Source: Arthrospira sp. PCC 9108 (GTDB lineage: Bacteria > Cyanobacteriota > Cyanobacteriia > Cyanobacteriales > Microcoleaceae). From it: DNA of 64,000 nt. A program made the translations under genes and the position numbers. Below the pieces are notes generated by a model, which saw only the letters and a program-made list of their open reading frames with translations, searched no databases and was not told the origin of the DNA. The stretch lies in the NCBI GenBank assembly GCA_016745315.1, contig CP066886.1, forward strand, positions 4,092,501 through 4,156,500, read 5' to 3'. Of this stretch, positions 36,234-43,980 are shown piece after piece. Every line of letters starts with the position of its first letter. Within the stretch, counting starts at the first letter, position 1.

Positions 36234-37829
36234 ATGCCAGCCAAATCGATCCTGGATGATGTTGTGCAAAACTTAGATACCAGCGATGAGGTGTTTCGTA
36301 TAAAAAAAATCATGATTTGTGCTACCCATGGAAAATGGGAGAGTGATTCAGCAGTTATCGCCAATACTCCTATGCGGGATTTAGTGCAATCTTTGTATTG
36401 GAGTACCCAAAGCCTTGAACGGCTTAATAGTATTTTGAATAAAATTTTATATAAAATTAACAAAAAAACAGAATATACAGTTATTGTTAATCTGGTATTG
36501 AGTCAAGTTGGGAGATTGTACCTTGAGGGAGATCAGGAATCTTCTACTGAGATGGTTATGACTTCCTATCAGTCGTCAGACCGTCCTCACTCTCAACTTG
36601 ATTGGTCAGTTAATCCCGAAAACTTTAACCACAATCCTCCCCCCAAAAAACTAGATAATATCTTTGATATTCGTTTCAAGATCATGCAGACTGCCAACCC
36701 ATTAAGGGTGAAGATATTGATATTTTCCGTCTTAGAAAATGAGTTTACATTTAGCGATCGCGACTGGCTACAACTCAAATCAATCGAGTTAGATAACCTG
36801 ATTGAACAACTGTTTCAAATGTTTCCTAACTTTGAAGATTTGAAAGTTTATCTCAAAAAAATGGTCGCTTACCTAGAGGATTCTGATGAAGATGCTCAAG
36901 TGGCAACAGTTTTAATTGAAACCATGCGTCTTTGCTATAATCATCAAGTAGTTAATCACAACTATTTTCAGGAATTACCTGAATCTAATTATAGTCAGGA
37001 TCAAAAATTATCTGATCTCGCCAAAACTCAGGGAATTGATTTGAACGAAAGCCAGACTATTCAAGTAGCAATGCCCACCAATTTAGTCGCATCTCCCACA
37101 CCGGAAATCTCAGGATTACAAACCTTACCAATTCCTACAGAGTCCGGTCAAGCGCTATCCAATAACGAATTGGTATCAGAGTCATCGGCTAACCGTTCTA
37201 AGTCCAATATTATTCAGGAACGTTTGGGGTTAAAAGATGGTATTCACAAGCGAGTTAGCCAGGGAGTAACCGAAGCTATAACATCCATTGCTAATACCCT
37301 ACAGAGTTTAGAAGACCAACTAGACGGCCGAATGATTAGCTATGAGGTTGAGGAGCAGTTAAAATTCAAGTATGAGGTGCTTAAAGACTTCATTGCTCAA
37401 GTTCAAGAAAAAATCCTACAACTAGAAGAAATAGTTGATCAATCTGAAACGACAGAACGCCAACAAACCGCAGCCAAATCAGAGATTACTGACCCGTTAC
37501 CACCACCTACTCAGATATCAGATTCCGGGGGTACTAATCAGGTACTAGAACTAGCTAAAGAGGGTAATCCTAAAGCGATCGCATCCTTCCTAAATCACTT
37601 AGTAAAATCCAAAGGTATCCACGTTTTAGCTCAATCTAAAAATCAGTGTTTGCATCTAATTCTCGAATCCCAGCACAGTTTCGCGCCAGAATCAACCACC
37701 CAGTTTATCCACAAAAAGTTACTATCCCTACAACTACAATCTATTAACATTGTCAAAATTTACTTCCGTAAGCCAGGTGATCAGTCTTTTATTTGGGCTC
37801 AAAAAATCAACTATGTAAACCATAGTTAA
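36234..37829 (+). CDS. Hypothetical multidomain protein
   Basis: A 531-residue protein with a strong ribosome binding site (AGGAGG, 6-bp spacing). The N-terminal part (1-95) is helical (SAVIANTPMRDLVQSLYWST, RLNSILNKILYKIN). The middle is acidic and low in order, with a coiled coil at about 330-405. The C-terminal 95 residues (LELAKEGNPKAIASFLNHLV... IKIYF-like strands... FIWAQKINY) look like a module I remember from several cyanobacterial signalling or regulatory proteins, but I have no name for it. It is followed 51 bp later by a pentapeptide-repeat gene, so a small operon is possible. Confidence 0.7.
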   Translation: MPAKSILDDVVQNLDTSDEVFRIKKIMICATHGKWESDSAVIANTPMRDLVQSLYWSTQSLERLNSILNKILYKINKKTEYTVIVNLVLSQVGRLYLEGDQESSTEMVMTSYQSSDRPHSQLDWSVNPENFNHNPPPKKLDNIFDIRFKIMQTANPLRVKILIFSVLENEFTFSDRDWLQLKSIELDNLIEQLFQMFPNFEDLKVYLKKMVAYLEDSDEDAQVATVLIETMRLCYNHQVVNHNYFQELPESNYSQDQKLSDLAKTQGIDLNESQTIQVAMPTNLVASPTPEISGLQTLPIPTESGQALSNNELVSESSANRSKSNIIQERLGLKDGIHKRVSQGVTEAITSIANTLQSLEDQLDGRMISYEVEEQLKFKYEVLKDFIAQVQEKILQLEEIVDQSETTERQQTAAKSEITDPLPPPTQISDSGGTNQVLELAKEGNPKAIASFLNHLVKSKGIHVLAQSKNQCLHLILESQHSFAPESTTQFIHKKLLSLQLQSINIVKIYFRKPGDQSFIWAQKINYVNHS

Positions 37830-37880
37830 TAATTGATAATTCCGAATAAATTAACAGCCAAAGTACAAGGATGAAGATGG

Positions 37881-38876
37881 ATGGATGAGCGGACTTTCTT
37901 AAATAAATATCGAAGTGGAGAAAAATTGTTTCGAGGTGTTAACCTCCGCAATGCTGAACTAAGTAATGCTGACCTAATTGGAGCCAATTTAAGTGGCGGT
38001 GATTTTCAAGGAGCCAATTTTGTGTTAGCCTATCTTAATGGAGTTAACCTAACTAGGGCAAATTTAGAAAAAGCCAAATTAGGAGGAGCTAACCTATCAC
38101 GAGCTAATTTAAGTGGCGCTCAACTAACCGACGCTGATTTTCATGGTACTATCCTGCAAGCAGCCGACCTGAGAAAAGCTAATTTAACCCTAGCCACATT
38201 AGTTGATGCTAACTTAATTCAAGCAGATTTACGCGGTGCTAATTTGCAAGGTGCAGATTTAAGGGGTGCTTGTCTACGGGGTGCAAATATGCGTTATGAA
38301 AGGCGTATTTATGAGAGTGTAAATTTACGAGGCGCAGATTTAAGAGGTACCGATTTACAGGGGGTTAATCTCACCGGGGCTGATTTAACTCGCGCTAACC
38401 TAATGGGGGCTAATTTAACTGAATGTGTACTGCGTGGCGCGATTCTCAACCAGACTAACCTTTCCGAAACCAATTTACAAGGGGCGATTTTAACAGAAGT
38501 TAATTTAAGTGGTGCTAATTTAATTGGTTCCCGCATGGTTAAGGTAAAACTAGAGCGAGCCATCTTGACTAACGCCCAAATGCCTAGGGTGGAATTGTGC
38601 GACTCAATTTTACCAGATGCTAATCTCAGTAATGCTAATCTCAGTCATGCTAACCTAAGCCGGGCGAATTTGGTACGGGCGGAACTAAATCGGACTAATT
38701 TAAGTTCGGCTAATTTGACTCAGGCTGATTTAACCGATGCTTCTCTTGGTCGGACAAATTTGCGAAATGCTAACCTTAGCTATGCCTACTTAACTCGTAC
38801 TGAGTTTAGTAGTGCTAATACCATTGGGGTAAACCTACATGGCGCGATCATGCCTAATGGCGAGATTCATGATTGA
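37881..38876 (+). CDS. Pentapeptide-repeat protein
   Basis: A 331-residue protein. After a short head (MDERTFLNKYRSGEKLFRGV) almost the whole length is A(D/N)LxG-type pentapeptides, more than 50 units, interrupted once at about residues 138-148 (MRYERRIYESV). Such proteins fold as a right-handed square beta-helix. The cellular role is unknown. It is 51 bp downstream of the preceding unknown gene. Confidence 0.9.
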   Translation: MDERTFLNKYRSGEKLFRGVNLRNAELSNADLIGANLSGGDFQGANFVLAYLNGVNLTRANLEKAKLGGANLSRANLSGAQLTDADFHGTILQAADLRKANLTLATLVDANLIQADLRGANLQGADLRGACLRGANMRYERRIYESVNLRGADLRGTDLQGVNLTGADLTRANLMGANLTECVLRGAILNQTNLSETNLQGAILTEVNLSGANLIGSRMVKVKLERAILTNAQMPRVELCDSILPDANLSNANLSHANLSRANLVRAELNRTNLSSANLTQADLTDASLGRTNLRNANLSYAYLTRTEFSSANTIGVNLHGAIMPNGEIHD

Positions 38877-39009
38877 TAGGGCTTTGATGTACTACTTTAG
38901 ATAGATTTGGTCGGGAATTTGGGCGCTTTTGGCAATACTTATGCTATAGTGTCTGCATGAGAGTTACTCAATCACTAAACAGAATAAGGCTGAGAACAGC
39001 ACTTTAATT

Positions 39010-39186
39010 ATGACCACAAGTGAAAGCACTAACTCATATTTAGAGGCTCCTCAGCCTAGCAATTGTTCAATTCACAATTCTTCTGAAACATTTTCCAACA
39101 TTATGCAAAAACTAATGAACTACGCGGATCGTAGCATTACGGTTTTATTTTCTATTCTGAGACAAGTTGAGGAGAACCTAGGTTAG
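39010..39186 (+). CDS. Possible 58-residue small protein
   Basis: An ORF from ATG 39010 to TAG 39184-39186 encoding MTTSESTNSYLEAPQPSNCS... with a helical C-terminal half (MQKLMNYADRSITVLFSILRQ). It ends 27 bp before a strong terminator, which supports transcription. No good ribosome binding site is visible. The function is unknown, and the stretch may instead be the body of a small RNA. Confidence 0.4.
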   Translation: MTTSESTNSYLEAPQPSNCSIHNSSETFSNIMQKLMNYADRSITVLFSILRQVEENLG

Positions 39187-39213
39187 AACTATAAACCCAA
39201 AAAACTTAAAAAT

Positions 39214-39264
39214 CACCCGGTTTCTGTATCTTAACCTTCGAGTCAAAAACCGGGTGGTTTTTTT
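39214..39264 (+). terminator. Rho-independent terminator
   Basis: CACCCGGTTT pairs with AAACCGGGTG across a loop of about 23 bases, followed by a run of seven T. It terminates the plus-strand transcript that covers the small ORF. Confidence 0.8.
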
Positions 39265-39286
39265 GGCTAGGTGAAGTTTAAACAAA

Positions 39287-39316
39287 CAAAAAGCGCCCCC
39301 CTGGTGGGAGGCGCTT
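39287..39316 (-). terminator. Terminator of the first psbA copy
   Basis: On the minus strand AAGCGCC ... GGCGCTT forms a 7-bp stem, with further pairing inside, followed by TTTGTTTGTT. The same hairpin follows the second psbA copy. Confidence 0.8.
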
Positions 39317-39336
39317 AATTTAATCAAAGCTATAAA

Positions 39337-40416
39337 TTAGCCGATTTGAGGTGCAACCAAAGCTACAGGCTCAGACTCAGCAGAAGCCAAATCTAAGGGG
39401 AAGTTGTGAGCGTTACGCTCGTGCATTACTTCCATACCCAGGTTAGCGCGGTTGATGACATCAGCCCAGGTATTGATTACCCGACCGCTGGAGTCCATTA
39501 CGGACTGGTTGAAGTTGAAACCGTTCAGGTTAAAGGCCATGGTGGATACACCTAAAGCGGTGAACCAGATGCCGATTACCGGCCAAGCACCCAAGAAGAA
39601 GTGCAGGGAACGGCTGTTGTTGAAAGAAGCATATTGGAAGATCAGGCGACCGAAGTAACCGTGAGCTGCCACAATGTTGTAAGTTTCTTCTTCTTGACCG
39701 AATTTGTAACCGTAGTTTTGAGATTCGATTTCGGTGGTTTCACGCACCAAGGAAGAAGTTACCAAAGAACCGTGCATCGCGGAGAACAAAGCACCACCGA
39801 AGACACCAGCAACTCCCAGCATATGGAAGGGGTGCATCAGGATGTTGTGTTCTGCTTGGAACACCAACATGAAGTTGAAGGTTCCAGAGATACCCAGAGG
39901 CATACCGTCGGAGAAAGAACCTTGTCCGATGGGGTAGATCAAGAATACTGCACTAGCAGCAGCAACAGGTGCGCTGTAAGCTACGCAGATCCAAGGACGC
40001 ATTCCCAAGCGGTAGGACAGTTCCCACTCACGACCCATGTAGCAAAATACACCGATCAGGAAGTGGAAAATTACCAACTGGTAGGGGCCACCGTTGTAGA
40101 GCCACTCATCCAAGCTGGCTGCTTCCCAAATAGGGTAGAAGTGCAGACCGATCGCATTGGAAGAAGGAACAACCGCACCAGAGATGATGTTGTTGCCGTA
40201 CAACAGAGAACCAGCTACGGGTTCGCGGATACCGTCAATGTCAACGGGAGGAGCAGCTACAAAAGCGATGATGTAGCAGATGGTAGCAGTTAGTAGGGTA
40301 GGGATCATCAGAACACCGAACCAGCCTACATAGAGGCGGTTGTTGGTGGATGTTACCCAGCTACAGAACCGTTCCCAAGCGTTGGCGCTCTCGCGCTGCT
40401 GAATGGTAGTAGTCAT
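39337..40416 (-). CDS. psbA: Photosystem II protein D1 (copy 1)
   Basis: A 359-residue D1 protein of the PSII reaction centre, in the thylakoid membrane with five spans. Residue 130 is Glu (GRE at 128-130), as in high-light D1 forms. The C-terminal processing site after Ala344 is present (NFPLDLA, then a 15-residue extension). The protein is identical to that of the second copy at 46003-47082; only a few synonymous base changes were seen between them. Fast D1 turnover is the usual reason for several psbA copies. The promoter region is shared in sequence with copy 2. Confidence 0.98.
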   Translation of the reverse strand: MTTTIQQRESANAWERFCSWVTSTNNRLYVGWFGVLMIPTLLTATICYIIAFVAAPPVDIDGIREPVAGSLLYGNNIISGAVVPSSNAIGLHFYPIWEAASLDEWLYNGGPYQLVIFHFLIGVFCYMGREWELSYRLGMRPWICVAYSAPVAAASAVFLIYPIGQGSFSDGMPLGISGTFNFMLVFQAEHNILMHPFHMLGVAGVFGGALFSAMHGSLVTSSLVRETTEIESQNYGYKFGQEEETYNIVAAHGYFGRLIFQYASFNNSRSLHFFLGAWPVIGIWFTALGVSTMAFNLNGFNFNQSVMDSSGRVINTWADVINRANLGMEVMHERNAHNFPLDLASAESEPVALVAPQIG

Positions 40417-40482
40417 GTTGGATATGATTGCTTTATTGAGTTTTCTAGGTACTTATCCGGCAGTTGTTTTTCTACCGTGTTT

Positions 40483-40514
40483 ATAATATGACACACTCTG
40501 TTAAGGTTTGTAAA
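40483..40514 (-). promoter_or_regulatory. psbA promoter, copy 1
   Basis: On the minus strand TTTACA (40509-40514) and TATTAT (40483-40488) look like -35 and -10 boxes, although the 20-bp spacing is long. The block is nearly identical upstream of the other psbA copy, and the similarity ends just beyond the -35 box, which supports function. Confidence 0.55.
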
Positions 40515-40678
40515 GGGGTTGAGCCACATTTATTTTAATGGCTGTCATAAGTAGGGCTTATCATTAATTGAACCATAAGGAGTCGAACCCTGAGAGAGCC
40601 TGTGGTTCCAGGCGACTATGGGCGGCTTGGGATATAATCATCAACAACTGAGAAACACGAGAGAGGGGGGAACCGAAA

Positions 40679-41587
40679 ATGTCAGTTGAACTCACTGCCA
40701 ATACTAGCCCCGAAACTGCTACGGAAACGGAATGGGAACCCCCCATGCCGCCCACAGATTTGATTTTTGATGATGGAGAGCCTTTGGAAAGTAACCGTCA
40801 CCGCATTGCCATGAACGTCCTGATTAGGTCATTGCAACAGGCTTGGAGCGATCGCCATGATTTCTATACAGGCGGGAATATGTTTATTTACTATAGCAGC
40901 GAACAAGCTAGGAACCGAGATTTTCGTGGCCCTGATTTCTTTGCTGTGTTGGATGTAGATGGCACTAAAGAACGACAGGGTTGGGTAGTATGGCAGGAAG
41001 GGGGTCGCTACCCAGATGTCATTGTGGAGCTAATGTCTCCCAGTACCGCCAGAATAGATAAAGGAAAGAAAAAGGAGCTGTATCAGCAGACTTTTCGGAC
41101 ACCAGATTACTTTGTATTTGACCCGTTTGAAGCCAACGCCTTTCAAGGATGGCATTTGCATAGTTCGGAAGGTTATCAGCTTTTAGAGCCGAATGAGCGA
41201 GGTTGGCTGTGGTGTGAAAGTTTAGGCTTTTGGCTGGGAACTTGGTCGGGAACTATAGACCGTGAGGAGGCAATTTGGCTGCGGTTTTATGATACCGAAG
41301 GTAATTTGGTGTTGTTACCGGAAGAAGCAGAACGCCAAAAAGCCGAAGCAGAACGCCAAAAAGCCGAAGCAGAACGCCAAAAAGCCGAAGCAGAACGCCA
41401 AAAAGCCGAACAATCTCAACAGCTTGCTGAGGCAGAACGCCAGAAAGCCCAACAAGCTCAACAGCTTGCTGAGGCAGAACGCCAGAAAGCCCAACAAGCT
41501 CAACAGCTTGCTGAGGCAGAACGCCAAAAAGCCGAACGTCTTGCTGAACGGTTGCGATCGCTGGGTTTAGACCCAGAGGAACCATAA
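40679..41587 (+). CDS. Uma2-family (DUF820) protein with long coiled-coil tail
   Basis: A 302-residue protein. Residues about 20-205 form a Uma2/DUF820 domain, a PD-(D/E)xK nuclease-like fold; the core is PDFFAVLDVDG, PDVIVELMSPST and a Lys-rich helix (GKKKELYQQ). Residues about 217-297 are a pure heptad-like coiled coil of AERQKAE and QQAQQLAEAERQKA units, encoded by tandem DNA repeats (four 21-bp units at 41327-41410, then 42-bp units). Uma2 proteins are greatly expanded in cyanobacteria, and their role is unclear. It lies inside the island between the psbA copies. Confidence 0.85.
   Translation: MSVELTANTSPETATETEWEPPMPPTDLIFDDGEPLESNRHRIAMNVLIRSLQQAWSDRHDFYTGGNMFIYYSSEQARNRDFRGPDFFAVLDVDGTKERQGWVVWQEGGRYPDVIVELMSPSTARIDKGKKKELYQQTFRTPDYFVFDPFEANAFQGWHLHSSEGYQLLEPNERGWLWCESLGFWLGTWSGTIDREEAIWLRFYDTEGNLVLLPEEAERQKAEAERQKAEAERQKAEAERQKAEQSQQLAEAERQKAQQAQQLAEAERQKAQQAQQLAEAERQKAERLAERLRSLGLDPEEP
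41327..41533 (+). repeat. In-frame minisatellite (21-bp and 42-bp units)
   Basis: Four perfect 21-bp units (GCAGAACGCC...) at 41327-41410, then one 39-bp and two 42-bp units that each contain the same GCAGAACGCCA core. All multiples of three, so changes in copy number keep the reading frame of the Uma2 protein tail. Confidence 0.9.
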
Positions 41588-41611
41588 AAAAAGTCACCCA
41601 CAATATGCCCG

Positions 41612-43762
41612 TTAAACACTATTTTTTATTTGTTCATCTAATTCATTCACTGCAGACATCACACCCAACTCAGGATCTTTTAAAAGAGTATTTTTGAGTT
41701 CACTTAGAGATTCAACTAGATCCTCACGCAAACGGGGCTTATTTTCTGTAACTCCATTATTATAATCCCAATAATCCAAGGCAATTAATCCAACAGCGAC
41801 AGCAGGATCGATCACAGATGCGATTGAACTAGAAATCAAGCCAGCCACAACTTTACCACTCGTCATAGCTGCTATTTTTGCTACAGCTTTAGTGGTGAGA
41901 TAACCACCAATAACTTTTACTGGCAATGATTGATCGCCTTGTTCATTTTCTAATCTGACTTTGATTGTCTCTAAATATTGCTGCCAGTCTGCCTCAGCAA
42001 TTTTGTACTTTTTGGGAACATTTTTTAGTTGACCCGATAGTTTTTCTAGATATAATTCAGTGGTATCAATCTTGATTGTATTAAATTTACTTTCAGCAGA
42101 TTTTGAACTAACAACGCGACGAGCAAATTCTCTTTGAAGATTATAATTGACGCTATTTTTAATTTGTTCGTTAATTTTAGACTGATCGAATCCATTTATA
42201 AAATTTTGGCTTACATATTGAACAAGCACGTCCAATTCTTGTTTTTTCTGATTAAAGTAACTAAAATACCAGTTCAGAAAATCTGTATCTATGCGCTTAA
42301 TTAATTCAGTTTCCCATTTATCTAATTCCTGTTCGGCATATTGTTTAGCCTCTTTATAGGCTGTTTGACGAGCTTGATCAAAAGCCTGTTGGTTCCCTAG
42401 CCAGCCAAATGCAACCATATTTGGCGTAATTTCCAGTGAAGGAGTATTTAATTCAGCAGATAAAGCTTGATTCATAATCTGGTGTCCCAGTAATGGGAAT
42501 AACACCAGAAAAATCACCATAGTCCAAATGATAATACTAACTATCTTAATTACTTTGACGACGATGGATGTTTGTTTTAAGTCAACCAGACTGAAATCTC
42601 GATCGCCCAAAAACTTACTTAATTTTTGATTCAGCTTTTTGGCAACGATCTGCCGTCCTGCCTGAAGGCCACTGGGGAGATAAATTAGATGGTTATTTTC
42701 GTCCAAAAATACGAGTGCTAAAAAAGTACCTTCGGGATGTTTTTGGCGAATGATCGCTGCTTGTGTTAGATTGGGACTATCGGGGCGATCGCTTTTTAAA
42801 TAACTGACTACCTTATCAAAGCTGATTTCCTCTAAGATTTCCGAGTTTTCAGGAAGAGATGGTAAGGACTTATTGAACTCCCCAACTATCCCCAACATAT
42901 CCTCATCAGTAATTGCCTTGGTTTCTTGAGAGGATTTTTTCGCAAACAAGTTAAACAATTCCATGGATGTTTGTTTTAAGTCAACCAGACTGAAATCTCG
43001 ATCGCCCAAAAACTTACTTAATTTTTGATTCAGCTTTTTGGCAACGATCTGCCGTCCTGCCTGAAGGCCACTGGGGAGATAAATTAGATGGTTATTTTCG
43101 TCCAAAAATACGAGTGCTAAAAAAGTACCTTCGGGATGTTTTTGGCGAACGATCGCTGCTTGTGTTAGACTGGGACTATCGGGGCGATCGCTTTTTAAAT
43201 AACTGACTACCTTATCAAAGCTGATTTCCTCTAAGATTTCCGAGTTTTCAGGAAGAGATGGTAAGGACTTATTGAACTCCCCAACTATCCCCAACATATC
43301 CTCATCAGTAATTGCCTTGGTTTCTTGAGAGGATTTTTTCGCAAACAAGTTAAACAATTCCATGGATGTTTGTTTTAAGTCAACCAGACTGAAATCTCGA
43401 TCGCCCAAAAACTTACTTAATTTTTGATTCAGCTTTTTGGCAACGATCTGCCGTCCTGCCTGAAGGCCACTGGGGAGATAAATTAGATGGTTATTTTCGT
43501 CCAAAAATACGAGTGCTAAAAAAGTACCTTCGGGATGTTTTTGGCGAACGATCGCTGCTTGTGTTAGACTGGGACTATCGGGGCGATCGCTTTTTAAATA
43601 ACTGACTACCTTATCAAAGCTGATTTCCTCTAAGATTTCCGAGTTTTCAGGAAGAGATGGTAAGGACTTATTGAACTCCCCAACTATCCCCAACATATCC
43701 TCATCAGTAATTGCCTTGGTTTCTTGAGAGGATTTTTTCGCAAACAAGTTAAACAATTCCAT
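41612..43762 (-). CDS. Membrane protein with triplicated N-terminal domain
   Basis: A 716-residue protein. The first 399 residues are three copies of a 133-residue unit, each starting with MELFNLFAKK and ending LVDLKQTS. A membrane span follows (about 402-425, VIKIVSIIIWTMVIFLVLF), then a helical, charged domain (about 430-620), a second hydrophobic region (about 625-672, KAVAKIAAMTSGKVVAGLIS and an Ala/Ile-rich helix) and a tail. The last residues EQIKNSV repeat an internal NEQIKNSV. No known family is recognised. The gene is divergent from the HTH-STAND ATPase and shares its repeat-rich upstream region. Start chosen at the first of the three repeated ATGs. Confidence 0.8.
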   Translation of the reverse strand: MELFNLFAKKSSQETKAITDEDMLGIVGEFNKSLPSLPENSEILEEISFDKVVSYLKSDRPDSPSLTQAAIVRQKHPEGTFLALVFLDENNHLIYLPSGLQAGRQIVAKKLNQKLSKFLGDRDFSLVDLKQTSMELFNLFAKKSSQETKAITDEDMLGIVGEFNKSLPSLPENSEILEEISFDKVVSYLKSDRPDSPSLTQAAIVRQKHPEGTFLALVFLDENNHLIYLPSGLQAGRQIVAKKLNQKLSKFLGDRDFSLVDLKQTSMELFNLFAKKSSQETKAITDEDMLGIVGEFNKSLPSLPENSEILEEISFDKVVSYLKSDRPDSPNLTQAAIIRQKHPEGTFLALVFLDENNHLIYLPSGLQAGRQIVAKKLNQKLSKFLGDRDFSLVDLKQTSIVVKVIKIVSIIIWTMVIFLVLFPLLGHQIMNQALSAELNTPSLEITPNMVAFGWLGNQQAFDQARQTAYKEAKQYAEQELDKWETELIKRIDTDFLNWYFSYFNQKKQELDVLVQYVSQNFINGFDQSKINEQIKNSVNYNLQREFARRVVSSKSAESKFNTIKIDTTELYLEKLSGQLKNVPKKYKIAEADWQQYLETIKVRLENEQGDQSLPVKVIGGYLTTKAVAKIAAMTSGKVVAGLISSSIASVIDPAVAVGLIALDYWDYNNGVTENKPRLREDLVESLSELKNTLLKDPELGVMSAVNELDEQIKNSV
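42566..43762 (-). repeat. Three tandem 399-bp direct repeats
   Basis: Units at 43762-43364, 43363-42965 and 42964-42566. Units 1 and 2 look identical. Unit 3 shows two visible differences, changing Ser to Asn and Val to Ile in SPSLTQAAIVRQ. The length is an exact multiple of three, and each unit carries its own in-frame ATG. Confidence 0.93.
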
Positions 43763-43852
43763 AATTATTTTCCAGGATTAGATTATCAATACATACAAGA
43801 TCCTATCGCTGTTTAATTTTAGCAGTTCACTTGAGAGTTATCTATAACAATT

Positions 43853-43979
43853 AGTGGGATAAAGTGGGATTTTACAATTATTTACAAGACCGATTTTGTA
43901 GGATAAAGTGGGATTTTTGTCGCCAAGTGGGGAAAAGTGTGATAAAGTGGGATTATCCTTGCATACCCCCACTTTTTCC
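43853..43979. promoter_or_regulatory. Phased AGTGGGAT repeat array (candidate operator)
   Basis: AGTGGGAT occurs at 43853, 43863, 43907 and 43946, with close variants at 43926 (AGTGGGGA) and 43936 (AGTGTGAT). Spacings of 10, 44, 19, 10 and 10 bp place most copies on one helix face. The longer unit GATAAAGTGGGATT is perfect at 43858, 43902 and 43941. A reversed copy (CCCCACTTTTTCC) lies just before the ATG at 43981. The array sits in the gap between two divergent genes, one of which encodes an N-terminal HTH. An operator for autoregulation is the simplest reading. Confidence 0.7.
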
Positions 43980-43980
43980 T

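Noticed and set aside
39601..40293. 230-codon plus-strand ORF opposite psbA copy 1, and its twin at 46267-46959
   Set aside because: It is the antisense shadow of a strongly codon-biased gene. The protein pattern is random, and its presence in both copies follows from psbA identity.
41327..41533. CRISPR-like array
   Set aside because: The repeats are back to back, without unique spacers, and are coding.
41253..41603. Minus-strand ORF of 116 codons with GVLPQQAVELVGLS repeats
   Set aside because: It is the reverse reading of the Uma2 minisatellite; the repetition comes from the DNA repeat.
43853..43979. Replication iterons
   Set aside because: The octamers resemble iterons, but no replication initiator gene is nearby; an operator for the adjacent HTH protein is simpler.
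43864..43980. Longer start for the HTH-STAND protein
   Set aside because: The added residues are a translation of the AGTGGGAT array (repeated IKWD); the HTH domain starts at 43981.
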